From Atherinomorus stipes (taxonomy: Eukaryota > Chordata > Actinopteri > Atheriniformes > Atherinidae), in contig JALJCO010012830.1 of NCBI GenBank assembly GCA_023101725.1, positions 248,001-312,000 on the forward strand: DNA of 64,000 nucleotides, written 5' to 3'. The notes below the pieces were generated by a model. It did not search any database, was not told the origin of the DNA, and saw only the letters and a program-made list of their open reading frames with translations. Positions 37,001-49,244 of this stretch are shown here, piece by piece. The first letter of the stretch is position 1; the number at the start of each line of letters is the position of its first letter. Both the position numbers and the translations under genes were made by a program.

Positions 37001-39813
37001 TGAAAAATGGAGAGAAATATGGAGAGGGGGAGGAACAAGGAGTGAAGGACTCCTGGCCAAATGGATGCAAGGCCGTAAACAGGGTTAAAAACAGCCTTCT
37101 ATGGTCTGGCTCCATGAATGCAGACACATTAAGACCTTTTAGCCCGGTGCACAAGCACCTCTTTGGAGTTAAAGACGACGAGAGCCAGGCAAGGAGATGG
37201 AGGAAGATGAGGAGAGGCAGGCAGGAGAGGGTTAGAGAAAGGTGGTGGGGTTGTGGGCTTACAATCAAAAGCACCCATTTGTTATTTGAATAGACTCGGA
37301 TACGTTATAAGGATGGTGAGTATGAGGGAGTTTTTTTTCTCCTAGTTTTTCTTTTTTGGTAGCTGACATCACAGAACAAAGCTAGTCTATTAGTGACCCT
37401 GGACTTTATTGACAAGCCTGCCATTACCCATACTTCCCGGGGTCTGTTGGGTCAGGGGTCACGGGCAGGCGGCTTGAAGGGGGCTGGTGAAGGGTCTGGA
37501 GAACACATTTAGAGAGCAGGGACACCTGTAGGGTCGCATCCAGTTCAGAACGTGACTATGAACAACAGTAAAACCTTTTGAGAGGCAGTAGACAATGCAA
37601 GCCTAGTCTCTAACAACCCCCCGCACCCTACTCCTCCTTCACTCTCAAGCTTTCTTCCGTCTACCACATATGGCTCCGTAATAATGGACTGACAGTGTTT
37701 TATTGACCAGAGAGCTAGAAAATTTGAGTGCTGTTTCTTTTTGCTTTTGCCTCTCTGTGTGCTTGCATATGTTTGAGCTTGTTTTGTCAGGTCATGGATG
37801 TGCAAATTGGTATAAAGTTCTATAAAATGGCAGGAAATAAAATCCCAAGAAATGTCAGTTTGTGTTGAGGCAGAGTTGGGTGACTGTCCGGTCACAGATA
37901 ATCCCAAAAACACTTCCATTCACTCTGATTTCCACACAGTCAATCATGGCATTATGCAGGACTGTCGTCATTCAAACTCGGAGTACACGGAGGAGGATGA
38001 AACCAGATGCTACATGCAAGCACATACACATTTGCACAGCGAGGCAGGAAGGCGGGCAGAGTTCACACTACTGAGGGCTAAGTGATAGCAACATGCATTT
38101 GATATATGTGACACTGCAAATGGAGGGCATCGGTGCTGTTTGCTGGCACAGCATGGCAGCGTGTGGTGCACCGCGGGCGACTGGCACACCAGCCAAGCTT
38201 GGCATACACACTCTCTCTGAATAAGGAAATTAATCCCCAGTGGGTTTGCTCTGTAAGTCAGTGTGTTTGTGTATGCATACTCTCAGTGGATGCAATACTT
38301 TTGTTGCATGACTGGTGAAAAAAATCTGATATTAGGCTGCATATTTAATGAGTAATGGAGTATTCTTCCTATTGTTAATATCTTCAAGTTTTTATGGTTG
38401 CATTCTTAATGCAATAATTGTCAGTGTGTGTTGAATCTACATGTGTTTGTGCTGTGTGGCAGTCAAGTCTGGGGTAGCAACACAGCAATCAGGTGTTGCT
38501 GCATATGTTCCTGGTGTCAGCTCGCTGTTTTCCCCAGCGTGTAGGCCAACTTATTGCCAACCTCATAATAGGAGGGCTGGGCAGGGGCCACGACAACCAC
38601 TTGGCACACAGCACTGCCAATATGGCTGGCTTTTTGTTCCACCTCCCTCTGAAACTTAACCACTTCTGTGCAAAGATTGATTGCTGCGAATTTGCATAGC
38701 ATCGTTACTGTCATGCTTGTCATCTGAGTTTTCGGAAATGTCCGTCCTTATTGTGCTGTTAATTACCAGACCACACAGTGAGGCTCATTTTGATAGTACC
38801 TGTAATGCAACAGCCAGGAGCGGAAGCCATTGGGTTGGAAATGATGACTAATTTAAAGCTACACTGCAGATAATGCACTACGAGTGAAGAGAGGTAACAT
38901 GATGAGGAAATGCCTAGCAAATTTGGAAAATGCTAATATAGCTCAATGCAAACTTAGGGGTGTAAATTAAGAGGACATATCTTAACAAATCATTACAATT
39001 AAGAACAGCTTGTTAAAAAATCTGAAAGCACACATTTAATGAGCCATTCAGCTTTTACAGCTAAAAATTAAAAACAGTTTCACCTAAACTAACTTAATAA
39101 CAGAAAAAAATCCTCCAATGAATGCTTGTTACAATAAAACATTTTAGAGCATTATACTCAATGTTATTAGTTTTAAAATTTGGTAAAAATGTACCTGCTT
39201 TCAATGCTGACCTTATTGTTGCATCTCTGAAGTATCTTTTATAATATGTTAGTTAAGGTTAAATCATTGTAAATACTTTTCTACTTTAATTTATCTTAAT
39301 TGAGATACAGGGAGAGATGTGGGATGGCTCATACAATATTTCATTGATATAATAACCCAATCTTTATTAAACCAAGTAGAGTGTATCATGGCTATCTAAT
39401 TGTTTGGAAGTTAAGAGTATTTTGATATTGGATGAACCTCACCATCCATGCATATAGTGGGTCTGGAGACATGAACCTGCTATAAGAAACACAGGGTTAC
39501 CAGTGGGGAGTCTAGGATGTAAGGGGGTGGCACATATACAGGAATCTGACATTTAAAATTCCAACCCATATAGAAAAAAAATGTGTGGTCCAAAATTTGG
39601 CCTTGACTTATGACAATGATGAATTGTGAGTGTGGCTACCAGATTATCTGATTCTGACAACTAAAGTGGTCATTAAATGTAAAAAGTAAAGCAAAATTTA
39701 TAAAAGTGAACAACCAATTACATAAATCTTTAAAATGCACCTGATTATCAGCCCATGTAGGGTTATGTTGCTATCATCGTGCACTAGTTTTTTTGGACCA
39801 ACTTCATGTCCAA
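34027..39813. other. About 5.8 kb, mostly unique, no gene
   Basis: Purine-rich tracts at about 35030-35095, 36875-37030 and 37180-37245. No bounded transposon seen. Segments such as 35760-36100 have the even composition and short homeobox-type motifs seen in conserved non-coding DNA, but this cannot be tested here. Confidence 0.4.
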
Positions 39814-40033
39814 CGTGTCCAACTTCGAGCACGGGAGTAAAACGCCTGACTGCACTGAACAACTGAAGCTCTCGATGTACTGTATGTGTACACCCATTTC
39901 ATGATGTCGCCCAACGATGGTCACAGATTTTGAAGGGTCAGATTTTGGTGTAACAGTGGCATGTGGATAGATGTTTGTAAACTCTGATGGATGATCTGAA
40001 TCCGATTAACGGAATAGGATAGACCACCCTGTT

Positions 40034-40114
40034 ATGGAGCCATATGTGCTCGACCCAGAGTCTGATATGGAGTTTGAAATACATGTGGAACCACAGAGAC
40101 CCCTGGGAAGTAAG
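40034..40114 (+). pseudogene. Acidic frame remnant of family F
   Basis: MEPYVLDPESDMEFEIHVEP, then QRPLGSK. The same frame occurs at 56785 (plus) and twice in the inverted copy (60574 and 60786, minus). After this point the copies reach AAGTAAGT-like sequence that could be a splice donor. I infer the 5' exon of an ancestral TTAA transposase. The protein family is not recognised. Confidence 0.4.
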
Positions 40115-40440
40115 TATTAACCTTATCATTAGCTAACAAGCCGTAGGCTAACGGTTAGGCTTGAGCTGACGATATGGTCTTATACTTACTGGTGTTGTCT
40201 GTCCATGAGCTGGTTTTATAGCAAGGTCACATGGACATGTTTGTCACGATTACACAGTTCTCGAGTCTAGACAAGAGATTGAATCTGTCTTTTATGCAAG
40301 AGTACCTAACTGCAACAATGACCAACAAGGCTACCACCATATATCCAATCCATGCAGGAAGTCTCATGTGGAAGTTAGTTAAATACCGCCAAGAGTATCG
40401 ATCTGCGGCTTGCAAAGAGATGCGTATAGTGTAGTCGGGT

Positions 40441-40476
40441 GGTTAGGGTTAGGAAAAGGGTCAGGGTTAGGGTTAG
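40441..40476 (+). repeat. Interstitial telomere-like TTAGGG motifs
   Basis: Several GGTTAG/GGGTTAG units, interrupted, in about 36 bases. Too short and degenerate to be a chromosome end. It lies between the arms of the inverted repeat at 40332-40549. Confidence 0.7.
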
Positions 40477-40639
40477 ATTTTAGTATATTACATGAAAAAG
40501 AAACTTCCGATTGGGACTTCCAGCGTGGATTGGATGTATGGCGATGTACCGTGACTGCAGTTTGGTCCCTCTCCTTTTGTCATTCGGAGGATGTTGGAGG
40601 AGATTGCCTGCACGACTGCAAAGTCCGGAACGATTAGAC

Positions 40640-40852
40640 CAGGGTTTCCCAACCCTGGTCCTCAGGGACCCCTGCCCTGCATGTATTCCAGGTTTCCAAC
40701 TCCACCACACCTAATTCAGATCAACTCAACTGCTCATCAACTTCTTTGCAAGCTGCTAACGAGCCATTCATCTGAGTCAGGTGTGTTGAAGTAGGAATAT
40801 CTGGAAAACTAGCAGGGCAGGGGTCCCTGAGGACCAGGGTTGGGAAACCCTG
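40640..40852. mobile_element. hAT MITE, perfect TIRs and TSD
   Basis: 213 bp. Terminal inverted repeats of 41 bp are identical, beginning CAGGGTTTCCCAACCCTGG. The 8-bp GATTAGAC is perfectly duplicated (40632-40639 and 40853-40860). There is no coding capacity. The intact ends suggest it is the most recent insertion recognisable in this window. Confidence 0.95.
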
Positions 40853-41635
40853 GATTAGACACATAGGGGTGGGGAAAGGACTGGAGTTTTGCGGGCACGT
40901 TCTATATGTTTCACAACGTGGTGACAAGGATTTTGTGCTCAAAATGTTTCAGAAAGCAGCCATGAGACCACGCAGAGTTGTCGGACCCCAGCTGCAAGAA
41001 TTCAGATCATTCAAGTTTTGCTCATTTGAGTGAACCCATGAGACTGTGCCCTTAATGTGGGAATTGTATCAGAAGTAATCCCTGAAAAAAAGCCACTTTG
41101 GCTCTGCCCAAGATTCATGAAGCTGTCAGGAGTGAAGTTTACACACAAAGTTGAGGGTTTTTTTCTTCGCTCCAGAAGACAAAATCAAACCTGTTCTAGT
41201 GAGTACATCTGTCTTTTGGTAAAACAAAAGAACTCCCACGTCAAACACAACCACATTTTTTCCAACTTGCTGTTGTCTAGAGCAAGAAAATGTAACAGGA
41301 AAAAAAAAAGAGAAGCTTTCTGCTGAACTCTGGATCAACACTTGTGTTAGCTGATGGCTACCTGTCTCAGAGTAAGTCTTCTAATGACTTCAGACTGGTC
41401 ACTTCCTCCTCAGAGAGAGTGGACAGGTCAGGATTCTGGGTGTGTCTTTTGAACAAAATGGGCATCTTACTATGGTACTGCGCAAGTGTATTTGGTGCTT
41501 CATGATTGGTGCCACCTTGGGGGGACTGCTTGGACCGAATATTCATATACAGTAGATTACTCAAATGTGCATGAATAAAGAAAAATAATGACTTACATGA
41601 AGTTTTTATGAGGAAATAACACACTAACACTTTAA

Positions 41636-42889
41636 AAAATCTTGTTTGCTTACTACATTTATTTATTTATTCATTCACCTATGGAGGTCACCATTATTTA
41701 ATCTATGCAATGCATTCTGTGACAATAAAGTGCTTTAGTTGTTCGCAAGATCAGAAGACAAGGAGGCAAAGGTAAATCTGAATTGTTTGTTGCTTAGATT
41801 TTCTTTTCCCTTGAGTTACGGATGAACAGTGTTGCTCAGTTTATGTTGCACTTTCCAAATCAAAAAGGAAACAGTAGTGGAAGTCCTCACTGCTTTCTGA
41901 GATGTAGGAGGAGAGTTGAATGGGAGAAAGCCTGTGGATGGCCACAACTTCCTCGTGTGGTTTTGTTTTTAACACTTCTCTCGTGACACCTTTGAGTCAT
42001 TTTGTCAACCACAGCTGTGAAAGAAGCTAACAGGGCTGGTGGTTAGAAACAAAGACTGAAACCAGTTCTCTCTCACAGGATGCTTAAATGCCTCAGACTT
42101 GCAAGTGAAAAACATGGGAAGAAATATTAGAGACAGAAGATGCTGGATGCCCTTCTGCTGGGATGTAAGGACCCACCATCTCATTTAGTCCCACCATCTG
42201 GAAGTGTCTGGTTTTCCTAAACTGATGCTGCAACTCAAACAGATGACAGCACATTAGATGCACAGGTATAATGGCTGGCAGATGTCTGCAACTCGATAAC
42301 TACCAACCATATGTATGCAGGTAAACAAATGAAAAAACAACAGTAAGACTGACAGTCTTATTTTTAAGTCTGATGCAAACTGCCTCCATTTTTTTATTTA
42401 TTTTTGTGCCATTACCAATGGGATATCTGACACAGATGTAGTCAAAGAGTCTGTCTGAGTTTACCACACAAACAATTTTGTTTGGTGTATACTATTATAC
42501 ATCTACATTAGAAAACCTTTGATCCAGGTACAAACCACAAACACCTGCTGACAGGAAGCAGACCTCTTTGCAGCAATTTCACTTTCTCCATGTTTAACAT
42601 TGGCAACCAGCTACTGTGCAAGAGCAGATACATATTGGTCCATCCTGTCCTCTTCATCCATCCATTTTCAGTGATTTATTTATCATTGATCTCTCTGTCA
42701 ATGTGCTTGGTTTCACTTTGAACAGACTGAATGGAAAACATTGAGCCAAACTATGAAGCTGAGACCACAGCAACCTTGTGACATCATTTCTCCTTACAAA
42801 CAGCAGTGCAGGCATATGAATTAGGTTATTTATTTCAAAATTTATGAAAACTAAACAGATTTAAGTATTTCTAAGATTACATACAGATA
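41636..42889. other. No gene recognised
   Basis: Unique-looking sequence with no bounded repeat. Confidence 0.4.
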
Positions 42890-43299
42890 GTTCAAAACAC
42901 TGCTGCAAGACTGTTAACAGGATCCCGCAGACGAGAACATATCACTCCCATCCTGCTTCTCTTCACTGGCTACCTGTTAAATTTAGAATTGATTTCAAAC
43001 TGCTTCTGTTTACTTACAAAGCACTGCATGGACTTGCACCCACTTATATCTCAGACCTGTTAAGCCCCTACTCTTCCTCCAGACACCTTAGGTCAGTGGA
43101 CTTAGGTCTGCTGACCATACCACGAACAAATCTGAAACGCAGAGGTGATCGTGCCTTCTCAGTTGCAGCCCCCAGGCTCTGGAACGGCATTCCCCTCTCC
43201 ATCAGATCTGCTCCATCAATTGACTCTTTTAAATCCACACTCAAAACATCCCTCTTCTCCTTAGCCTTTGAATCGTCCCGATATGACCTGTTTTTGTAA
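42890..43299 (+). pseudogene. L2-type LINE reverse transcriptase C-terminus
   Basis: The frame starts VQNTAARLLTGSRRREHITP, then shifts near 42955. It continues as SLHWLPVKFRIDFKLLLFTY, KALHGLAPTYISDLLSPYSS and, from 43096, DLGLLTIPRTNLKRRGDRAF with SVAAPRLWNGIPLS, ending at the TAA at 43297. From memory this is the typical end of ORF2 in L2-clade LINEs of fish. The 3' part to about 43400 (CAGCACTTTGGTCGATG...AAAATGTGCTTTAA) fits the L2 3' untranslated tail. It is 5'-truncated, as usual for LINE copies, and non-functional because of the frameshift. Confidence 0.85.
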
Positions 43300-43477
43300 T
43301 CGTTGTTTTACTCTTAATTGTATTTGCCTGTCTTTTATTGTTGCGACTGTTCAGCACTTTGGTCGATGTGAGTTGTTTCAAAATGTGCTTTAATTTTGAC
43401 CTGACATTCTAGTTGAGAAAAATGTTTGTCAATCAAGATCTGCTGTTCTTCCTGGTCTGAGTTCTCTTAAATCAATG

Positions 43478-43512
43478 GTTATCTAGGATAACAGTTGATT
43501 ATCCTAAATAAC
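43478..43512. repeat. Small hairpin
   Basis: GTTATCTAGGATAAC and ATTATCCTAAATAAC pair over 15 positions with two mismatches around a 5-base loop, just upstream of a hAT MITE. Confidence 0.6.
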
Positions 43513-43529
43513 TGTTGGGTGATCCAGCA

Positions 43530-43918
43530 TAGGGATGTAATGACATCATATCACAGTAATTGTAACCAAAAGGATCACGGTTATCATTTTTATCATGGTA
43601 TTATAGGAATAACCCACAGCATCTTCAAAAATATTCAAAATGTGTCTAAATGTCTACTTTGTCACTTTAAAAGGGGGAAAATCTCCAGAGAACTGTCCAT
43701 GTGGGTGCCTTCGTTACCTTCTGTCATGTTTTCATAAATTAAACATTGCAAACTGGGACTGCTGCTGTTTTTCCTGTCAATGAGCAGCATCACTGAGAGT
43801 TTTTCAAAGTGCAGTAATCAGTCACGGTTTTAATGACAATTAAATTTGTAAACGGTATTACTAATCCTTGGAAATTTCATCACGTTTAACCATTTTACCG
43901 GTAATCGTTACATCCCTA
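43530..43918 (-). mobile_element. hAT MITE, TGTAACGATTA-type (copy 2)
   Basis: 389 bp. Ends TAGGGATGTAA and TTACATCCCTA. Flanking 8-mers ATCCAGCA (43522-43529) and ATCCTGCA (43919-43926) form a target duplication with one change. It is homologous in reverse to 17715-18105. Confidence 0.9.
43662..43727 (-). pseudogene. Start of a hAT (BED-type) transposase, copy 2
   Basis: Minus-strand ATG at 43727 begins MTEGNEGTHMDSSLEIFP and stops after 21 codons. It shares 15 of the first 18 residues with the frame at 17895. A remnant only. Confidence 0.5.
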
Positions 43919-43926
43919 ATCCTGCA

Positions 43927-46900
43927 TTGTGTACCTTGTCTTATACATTACTGGTAATGGAATAAAAACTAGCTTTGAGACAAAACACAGCTTTTGTAAG
44001 TGTGTCTTTGGCTTTTGTGCAGTGGTCACATCTGGTGGTTTTTATGACTTCTACATCCTCTTCATAAAATGTAAACAGTTTGAACAGACAATTATTCATA
44101 ATCTGCAAAATGATGCTGCACTAAGATTATAGTTGACGTAAAGCATTGTATTGCTGGGTTTTACTCACATAACCCGGATGATGAAATTTAGATGGGAAGT
44201 GATTTGGTCCACTTTAGTTCTGTATACTGTAGTTCTGTGTGTTTGTGTTTGTTTGATCTTATTATGCTCTGGTAGCCGTCTTTTAAGTTGTTTTCAGCTA
44301 GGTTGTCACATGCAGGTCCTCCTGTAGGGGATTGCAAGCTTTGTTTTCCAGCAAAGAGCATAAAATATTTTCTTCCTTGTTTCCTTTTTTTTCTCTTTCC
44401 TCTCTTCACTGTCTTCTTTTCTTATTCCATGCCTTATCGTTTCTTTTCTTAATCTTCTCTTCCCTTGTCAGGTCCAGCAATATTATGTAAAATGCAGCTA
44501 TAAACAAGCATTCAGTTAAATAAAATGAAATTAAATGAATACAGTAAATCCAGAATATCAAGAGGATCCTTATATTTATGAAGCTCACCTTGGCAAAGTA
44601 AATCTGTTAGCACAAAGCAGCCGGATCCTCAATCTGTTTGCTACGATGCTGGACAGGACAAAAAAAAACTACCAAACAAACAAACAACCAAACAAAAAAC
44701 AAAAACAACAACAACAACAAAAAACAGCGTAATGGATAATAGTGAGTAAGGCTTTGAATGGGCTGGCGCAGATGGAATGTCTTGACAAAATGACCCATAC
44801 AGTTTAGATAATTCAGACTTTTCTTATAATCTGGAGGATTATAACATCTCAACTGACATCTTAAGCTTTAATGTGCTGCAGACTCCATATTGTACTGTGT
44901 ATAAAATAAAAGCCTTCAAAAGTCTTGGAAATTAAATATACTGTAAGTTGCCGCACTATAGGAACCTTTAAAAACTGACAAAATAAAGTCTAAAATGCCA
45001 AATTATAACACTAAGTTGGTTGCTAACATTTGCACTCAGAAAGCTTTTTGCAGGACAATTAAGTTAGAATTATATAGAATAAGTTGTTTATCTGCCATGT
45101 TTTGTCTTTTCTTTGTAAGTAATTGTCCATAAAATGTCTGAATGACTGATCCACTTGTCATCTTTTTTAATTCTTATTTATTTTTTTTTAAATCAACTTC
45201 CCTATAACACACTACTTTTTTGTGTTTTTGTGTCATGTTTTAATTACACTCAAAAGATAATGTTACAATTACATGATGAGTAAAGCAACTTCCTTCCTTT
45301 CATTTGTGAGTATATTCATATTTGGATAGCATTTTCACGTTTTTATTTGAACCTGTCATTGGTTTTCTGTCTGAACAACTGCAGGCTGTAATTTCTTTAT
45401 TCCTTTCCTTTTGTTTTCTATAAGAGGGCAAAGGAATTCTGACCCACCACAGTATCATCATCTCTGTAAAAAAGTTTTAGAAAACACCAACAGCTGACCA
45501 TATAAACTTCCTGAGTGTAATGTGTACGGGCCAACACTTACCAGCAAGCTCTGACACAAAAGTAAACTAAACCAAAACTCAGATCATGCTAACATACTGC
45601 AGTTGATTTCCAATATAAATGTCTGCTGATATACAGTATGCATACATACATGTGCAGACAACAGTTATGTTTCCACCATGCTCCATAAAGCGATGCTCCT
45701 TCTTACTTCTTGCTGATTTCAATCCCTGCATGAGTTGCATCTGAGATATTCCACAGCCCTGAGGCCTCACATTTGACAAGGAGAGCACATTGTTTATTTT
45801 TCCCTGCAGGGCACACTCGCACTTATGCACACACATGTTGACGCATGAACAGATATGGATGGATATGTGAACACACACACACAGACAGACAAACACACAA
45901 GGCTGTTGGTGTATATGTTCACATCGAGCACAGTTGAAGGAAAACATAAAACTTTCTTTACACGTGCATGCACACGCAAGTAAGCAAGCTCTTTCCTGTA
46001 CAGTTTTACTCACACGTATGCACCCCCACACTCACACTCACACGCACACGCAGACACACACACTGTCACTGGTCTGGCCAGAGCAGCCAGGGTCAGCAGC
46101 AGGGCAGCCTGTACTGCAGCACATCTCTGTTATTCATCCATGTCATTCAGGCCAGGATCACGAGGGAGGGGCAGAGTGGTGGATGGGGGGGGAAGGAGAG
46201 GCCTGCACGGCTTACATTCAACCCCCACGTTGTTGCCCTCTGCTCACCCGTTGCCTCCAGCAGAGGCAGCCCCCCCTTCTCCCTCACACACTCATTCCTT
46301 CCCTTCTACCCTTCTCTACCGCCTCAGCCCCCAGGGCCTGGTCCCTGCTCCTCCAGCATGGGTCAGTGCTAAAGAGGACACATGGCAAAGGACAGATAGA
46401 CCCAAGGCTGCCTGGACCCCATCAAACCTGGCCAGGGATGAAAGAGGGAGGGAAACAGAGAGAAATCCAAGAAATAGCGTGTATGTAAATGAACAGTGTG
46501 GATTTGTTTCTATTTGACTATTTTAACTTAAAGGCTTTCAAATGTACAACACTTTTAGCACAGCAGATAGAACAGCAGTTGTCAGACAATTGTCGGAAAT
46601 GATAAGAATTTCTAATAAAAATCACTCCATCATAATATGCTCACTGTAATGAAATCCACCGACAGAACAGGGTAATTACTTCCAGTGATAAGGCAACCAT
46701 AACTGTTGTGCTACTTGTACTAATTGATGCAAAAACACACTGAAGCTTACACACACACATATCCACAGCATGTCTCTGGAGCACGAAGATGAGCGCGTCA
46801 TTAGGGGAGGCTCACATGCATTTCAGAGTGCCACTAATCCAGCATGAAATTCAATTTAAAACTTGGAGCGCGTCTCATTCGCCTGCTTTGATTCGGCGCC

Positions 46901-49145
46901 AGATACCAACAGAAAGCAGAGCGCCACAGTCACTGAGACCAGCATATGTTTGCATGTGTGTCAGCAGTTGTAAGCACACACGTACCTCAAGAAAACAAAC
47001 ACATTAAAAATGTGTTCTGTTGCTGCTACATACTTTATCGTCTATTGTTGCTGTACAATAGCACAGAGGTCTGGAAATATATCATAGCTGCTGTTATTAT
47101 TTTTAGGCTGCGGCCTTTTAAAACCATTAATCATTAACATCATAACAGTAGATGGTAATGAACGAGAAAAAAACTCTGATGTTAAACAGACTGAACCTTT
47201 TTGCAGCTGGAGAAAACCTGATGTGCTGAATGGCGTCAGATCATCACTTAACAATAACATGCACACTGAAGCTACACTTTTCATGGTTGCCAAGGCGTTA
47301 CTTTGCAAGATAAAATTGCTGTTAAAGAAAAAAACAATGGGTGAAAAATGACCTGTCAGTCAGCAGACCCTTCCAACAATGCTGCTGTTGGCCCTGCTGG
47401 TCTTTATGTTAAGGCAGGGAGTGGGGCCCCCTTCTATCCCAGAGACCAGGGTTAGAGGTCAGCATGGACCTCTGGACATATCCTAAGATAATACCCTGGG
47501 TTATGTCGTGTGTGTATATGTGTGTGTGTTTGCATCTGTGTCTGGGGGGGGGGGGGGGGTCTCACTTCTATATGAGAAAGAGAGAAAAAACAGAAGTAAA
47601 AAGCTTGCATTTAGGAAGGACTGGAAGGCACAGATCATGGGATCAGCATGTAGGTCATCTGTTTTGAAATCCATTCACACCATTCATGCCCTGGGTTGTC
47701 AAGTCCACATTGCTCCCCCGTCATCATAGAGCCCCCTGAAATATCCCAAATGTAACAGTGTTTTCTTTTTCCACTCCAGCCCTATAAGGCTTTCCATAAT
47801 TAAAGAGGGCTTTTGGACCGAGTGCTACAAGTAAAGGCTGCCACATTTTGTGAAACGATGCTACAGGAGTATGAAAGGATGCAAAAGGGTGCTGGAAATA
47901 CCTCCTCATCACTTCCTGTAAATACTGCTGATGTATTGTCAGACAGACATGTACATATTGGTATTTTTCTTCTTTGATTATGATAGACCTTGCAAACAGT
48001 ACCACATACAGTATTTTGATTGCTTAAGTATCATTTATAAGTATCACTTCATCCTGAATACAACAAATATTTTATCTACATGCCTGTTGTGGTTGTGATA
48101 GTATATGGAGTAAAATAACAATACTGTTATTTTATATTCATAGGCACAAGAAAAGAAATTTACATAGACTGCTTGACAGTTTCTGATAGTTTCCAATTTT
48201 ACATATAATAGTTTATTCCTTGTAATAAAGAAAGACAAAAATGTATAGTTTTACTAGCTAAGATTAAAGAATGAATTCATATAAAGAGTTTCAACAAAAT
48301 GTGCCTTTAGTCTTACATTTTTTGTAATTGTCAAGCTGGGAAAAAAGACTAGTGAAACAAGAAAAAGAAAAATTTCCAAGTAAACTAATCTACAAGTCAG
48401 TTGAAAGTGGAAATGATTCCACTTCAATTTTATAAAGTTTTACAAATGTGTGAGAAGACAGTCCAGTAAAATAAAAAACTGTCCACCTTGCCATCGGGTT
48501 GCATCGACATCTTGCATAAACAAAGTGCAAGTGGGTTTATCAAAGAAAAGCAAAGTTTTATGTCTGTGACAAAAAAAGAAAAGAAAGATGAAAAATGGGA
48601 AGCGCAAAAAAAGTAATCAAGGTGATTAGTAGTGCTGATATTCAGAAGTTTTTTGTTTGCTCAGAGCAACTCACTACGTCCTGCACCCGTGGATGTCACA
48701 AGGCTGACAATAAAACTGAAAATCGGGACAATATCAAGTTAGAGATGTGTCCAGTTGGCTTTCAAGTAAATCATGTGGCTAGAATTTATAGGCAAGAAAT
48801 TTAGATAATGCACTTTGAGGTTCAGGGATGGATGTAATTGTGTTGCACAGGTGGTCTTTATATTGTACTTTCCATACATGTCTAGTAGGCTTCATGCCTC
48901 TAAAACTGCACTCATTTATTCAGTATTTTATAGTAAATGTTATCCTCAAAGAGTCGTGATACAGGCCTTAGCACATTGAATATTCTGTATTGGAACCATT
49001 CTAAATCATATTGTCCCTGTTAAAAGAAATTAAAATGGAAAAATAAGTAAGTAGAAGTAAAATAATAGTGAAAGCTGCCAAAGGACCTCCAAGTGGAGAA
49101 ATTTAATGCTCGTTCAAAGACGATATTGTTAACAAGTAATTGTTA
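43927..49145. other. About 5.2 kb, no gene recognised
   Basis: AC-repeat-rich sequence at about 45835-46065 and poly-G (16) at 47544-47559. The longest open frame of the window (45934-46488, 184 codons) lies in CA-rich and Pro-rich sequence with no domain. No bounded transposon seen. Confidence 0.45.
47544..47559. repeat. Poly-G (16)
   Basis: Uninterrupted G run following (TG)n-like sequence. Confidence 0.95.
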
Positions 49146-49244
49146 TTAAAGGTGATAGATATGTTTAATTCCTCCCTTAAGTGTTGCACTTCCACTTGCC
49201 TACTCAATTAGCATTAGCAAGTTACAGATCTTGCTAACTGTTAA

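Larger units (their letters stand above)
40219..41058. mobile_element. Unclassified insertion in F copy 1
   Basis: This segment is absent from F copies 2 and 3. It contains an imperfect inverted repeat (about 40332-40372 against 40511-40549, core ATCCAATCC..GGAAGT), a short telomere-like stretch (40441-40476) and a complete hAT MITE (40640-40852). I see no clear target duplication for the whole segment. Confidence 0.5.
39814..41635 (+). mobile_element. TTAA element family F (copy 1, partial)
   Basis: Homologous to copies at 56438-61185 and 59755-61139. Shared blocks include GATATGGAGTTTGAA, GTGTTGTCTGTCCATGA, GAAGCTGTCAGGAGTGAAG and GTTTTTATGAGGAAATAACA. The left end is lost or too diverged, and the right end stops near a TTAA at 41632-41635, short of the terminal 40 bp. 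About 840 bp (40219-41058) that are absent from the other copies are inserted in it. It carries the family's short acidic reading frame (40034-40114). Confidence 0.75.

Noticed and set aside
40441..40476. Chromosome-end telomere
   Set aside because: Only a few interrupted TTAGGG units inside a transposon insertion.
45579..46031. 150-codon minus-strand frame rich in Cys and Val
   Set aside because: Produced by GT/CA-repeat sequence; no recognisable domain.
45934..46488. 184-codon frame, the longest in the window, with two overlapping frames of 125-134 codons
   Set aside because: The start lies in CA-rich repeats. Composition is His/Thr/Pro-rich in all three frames, as expected from the base composition. 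No domain, splice site pair or supporting structure.
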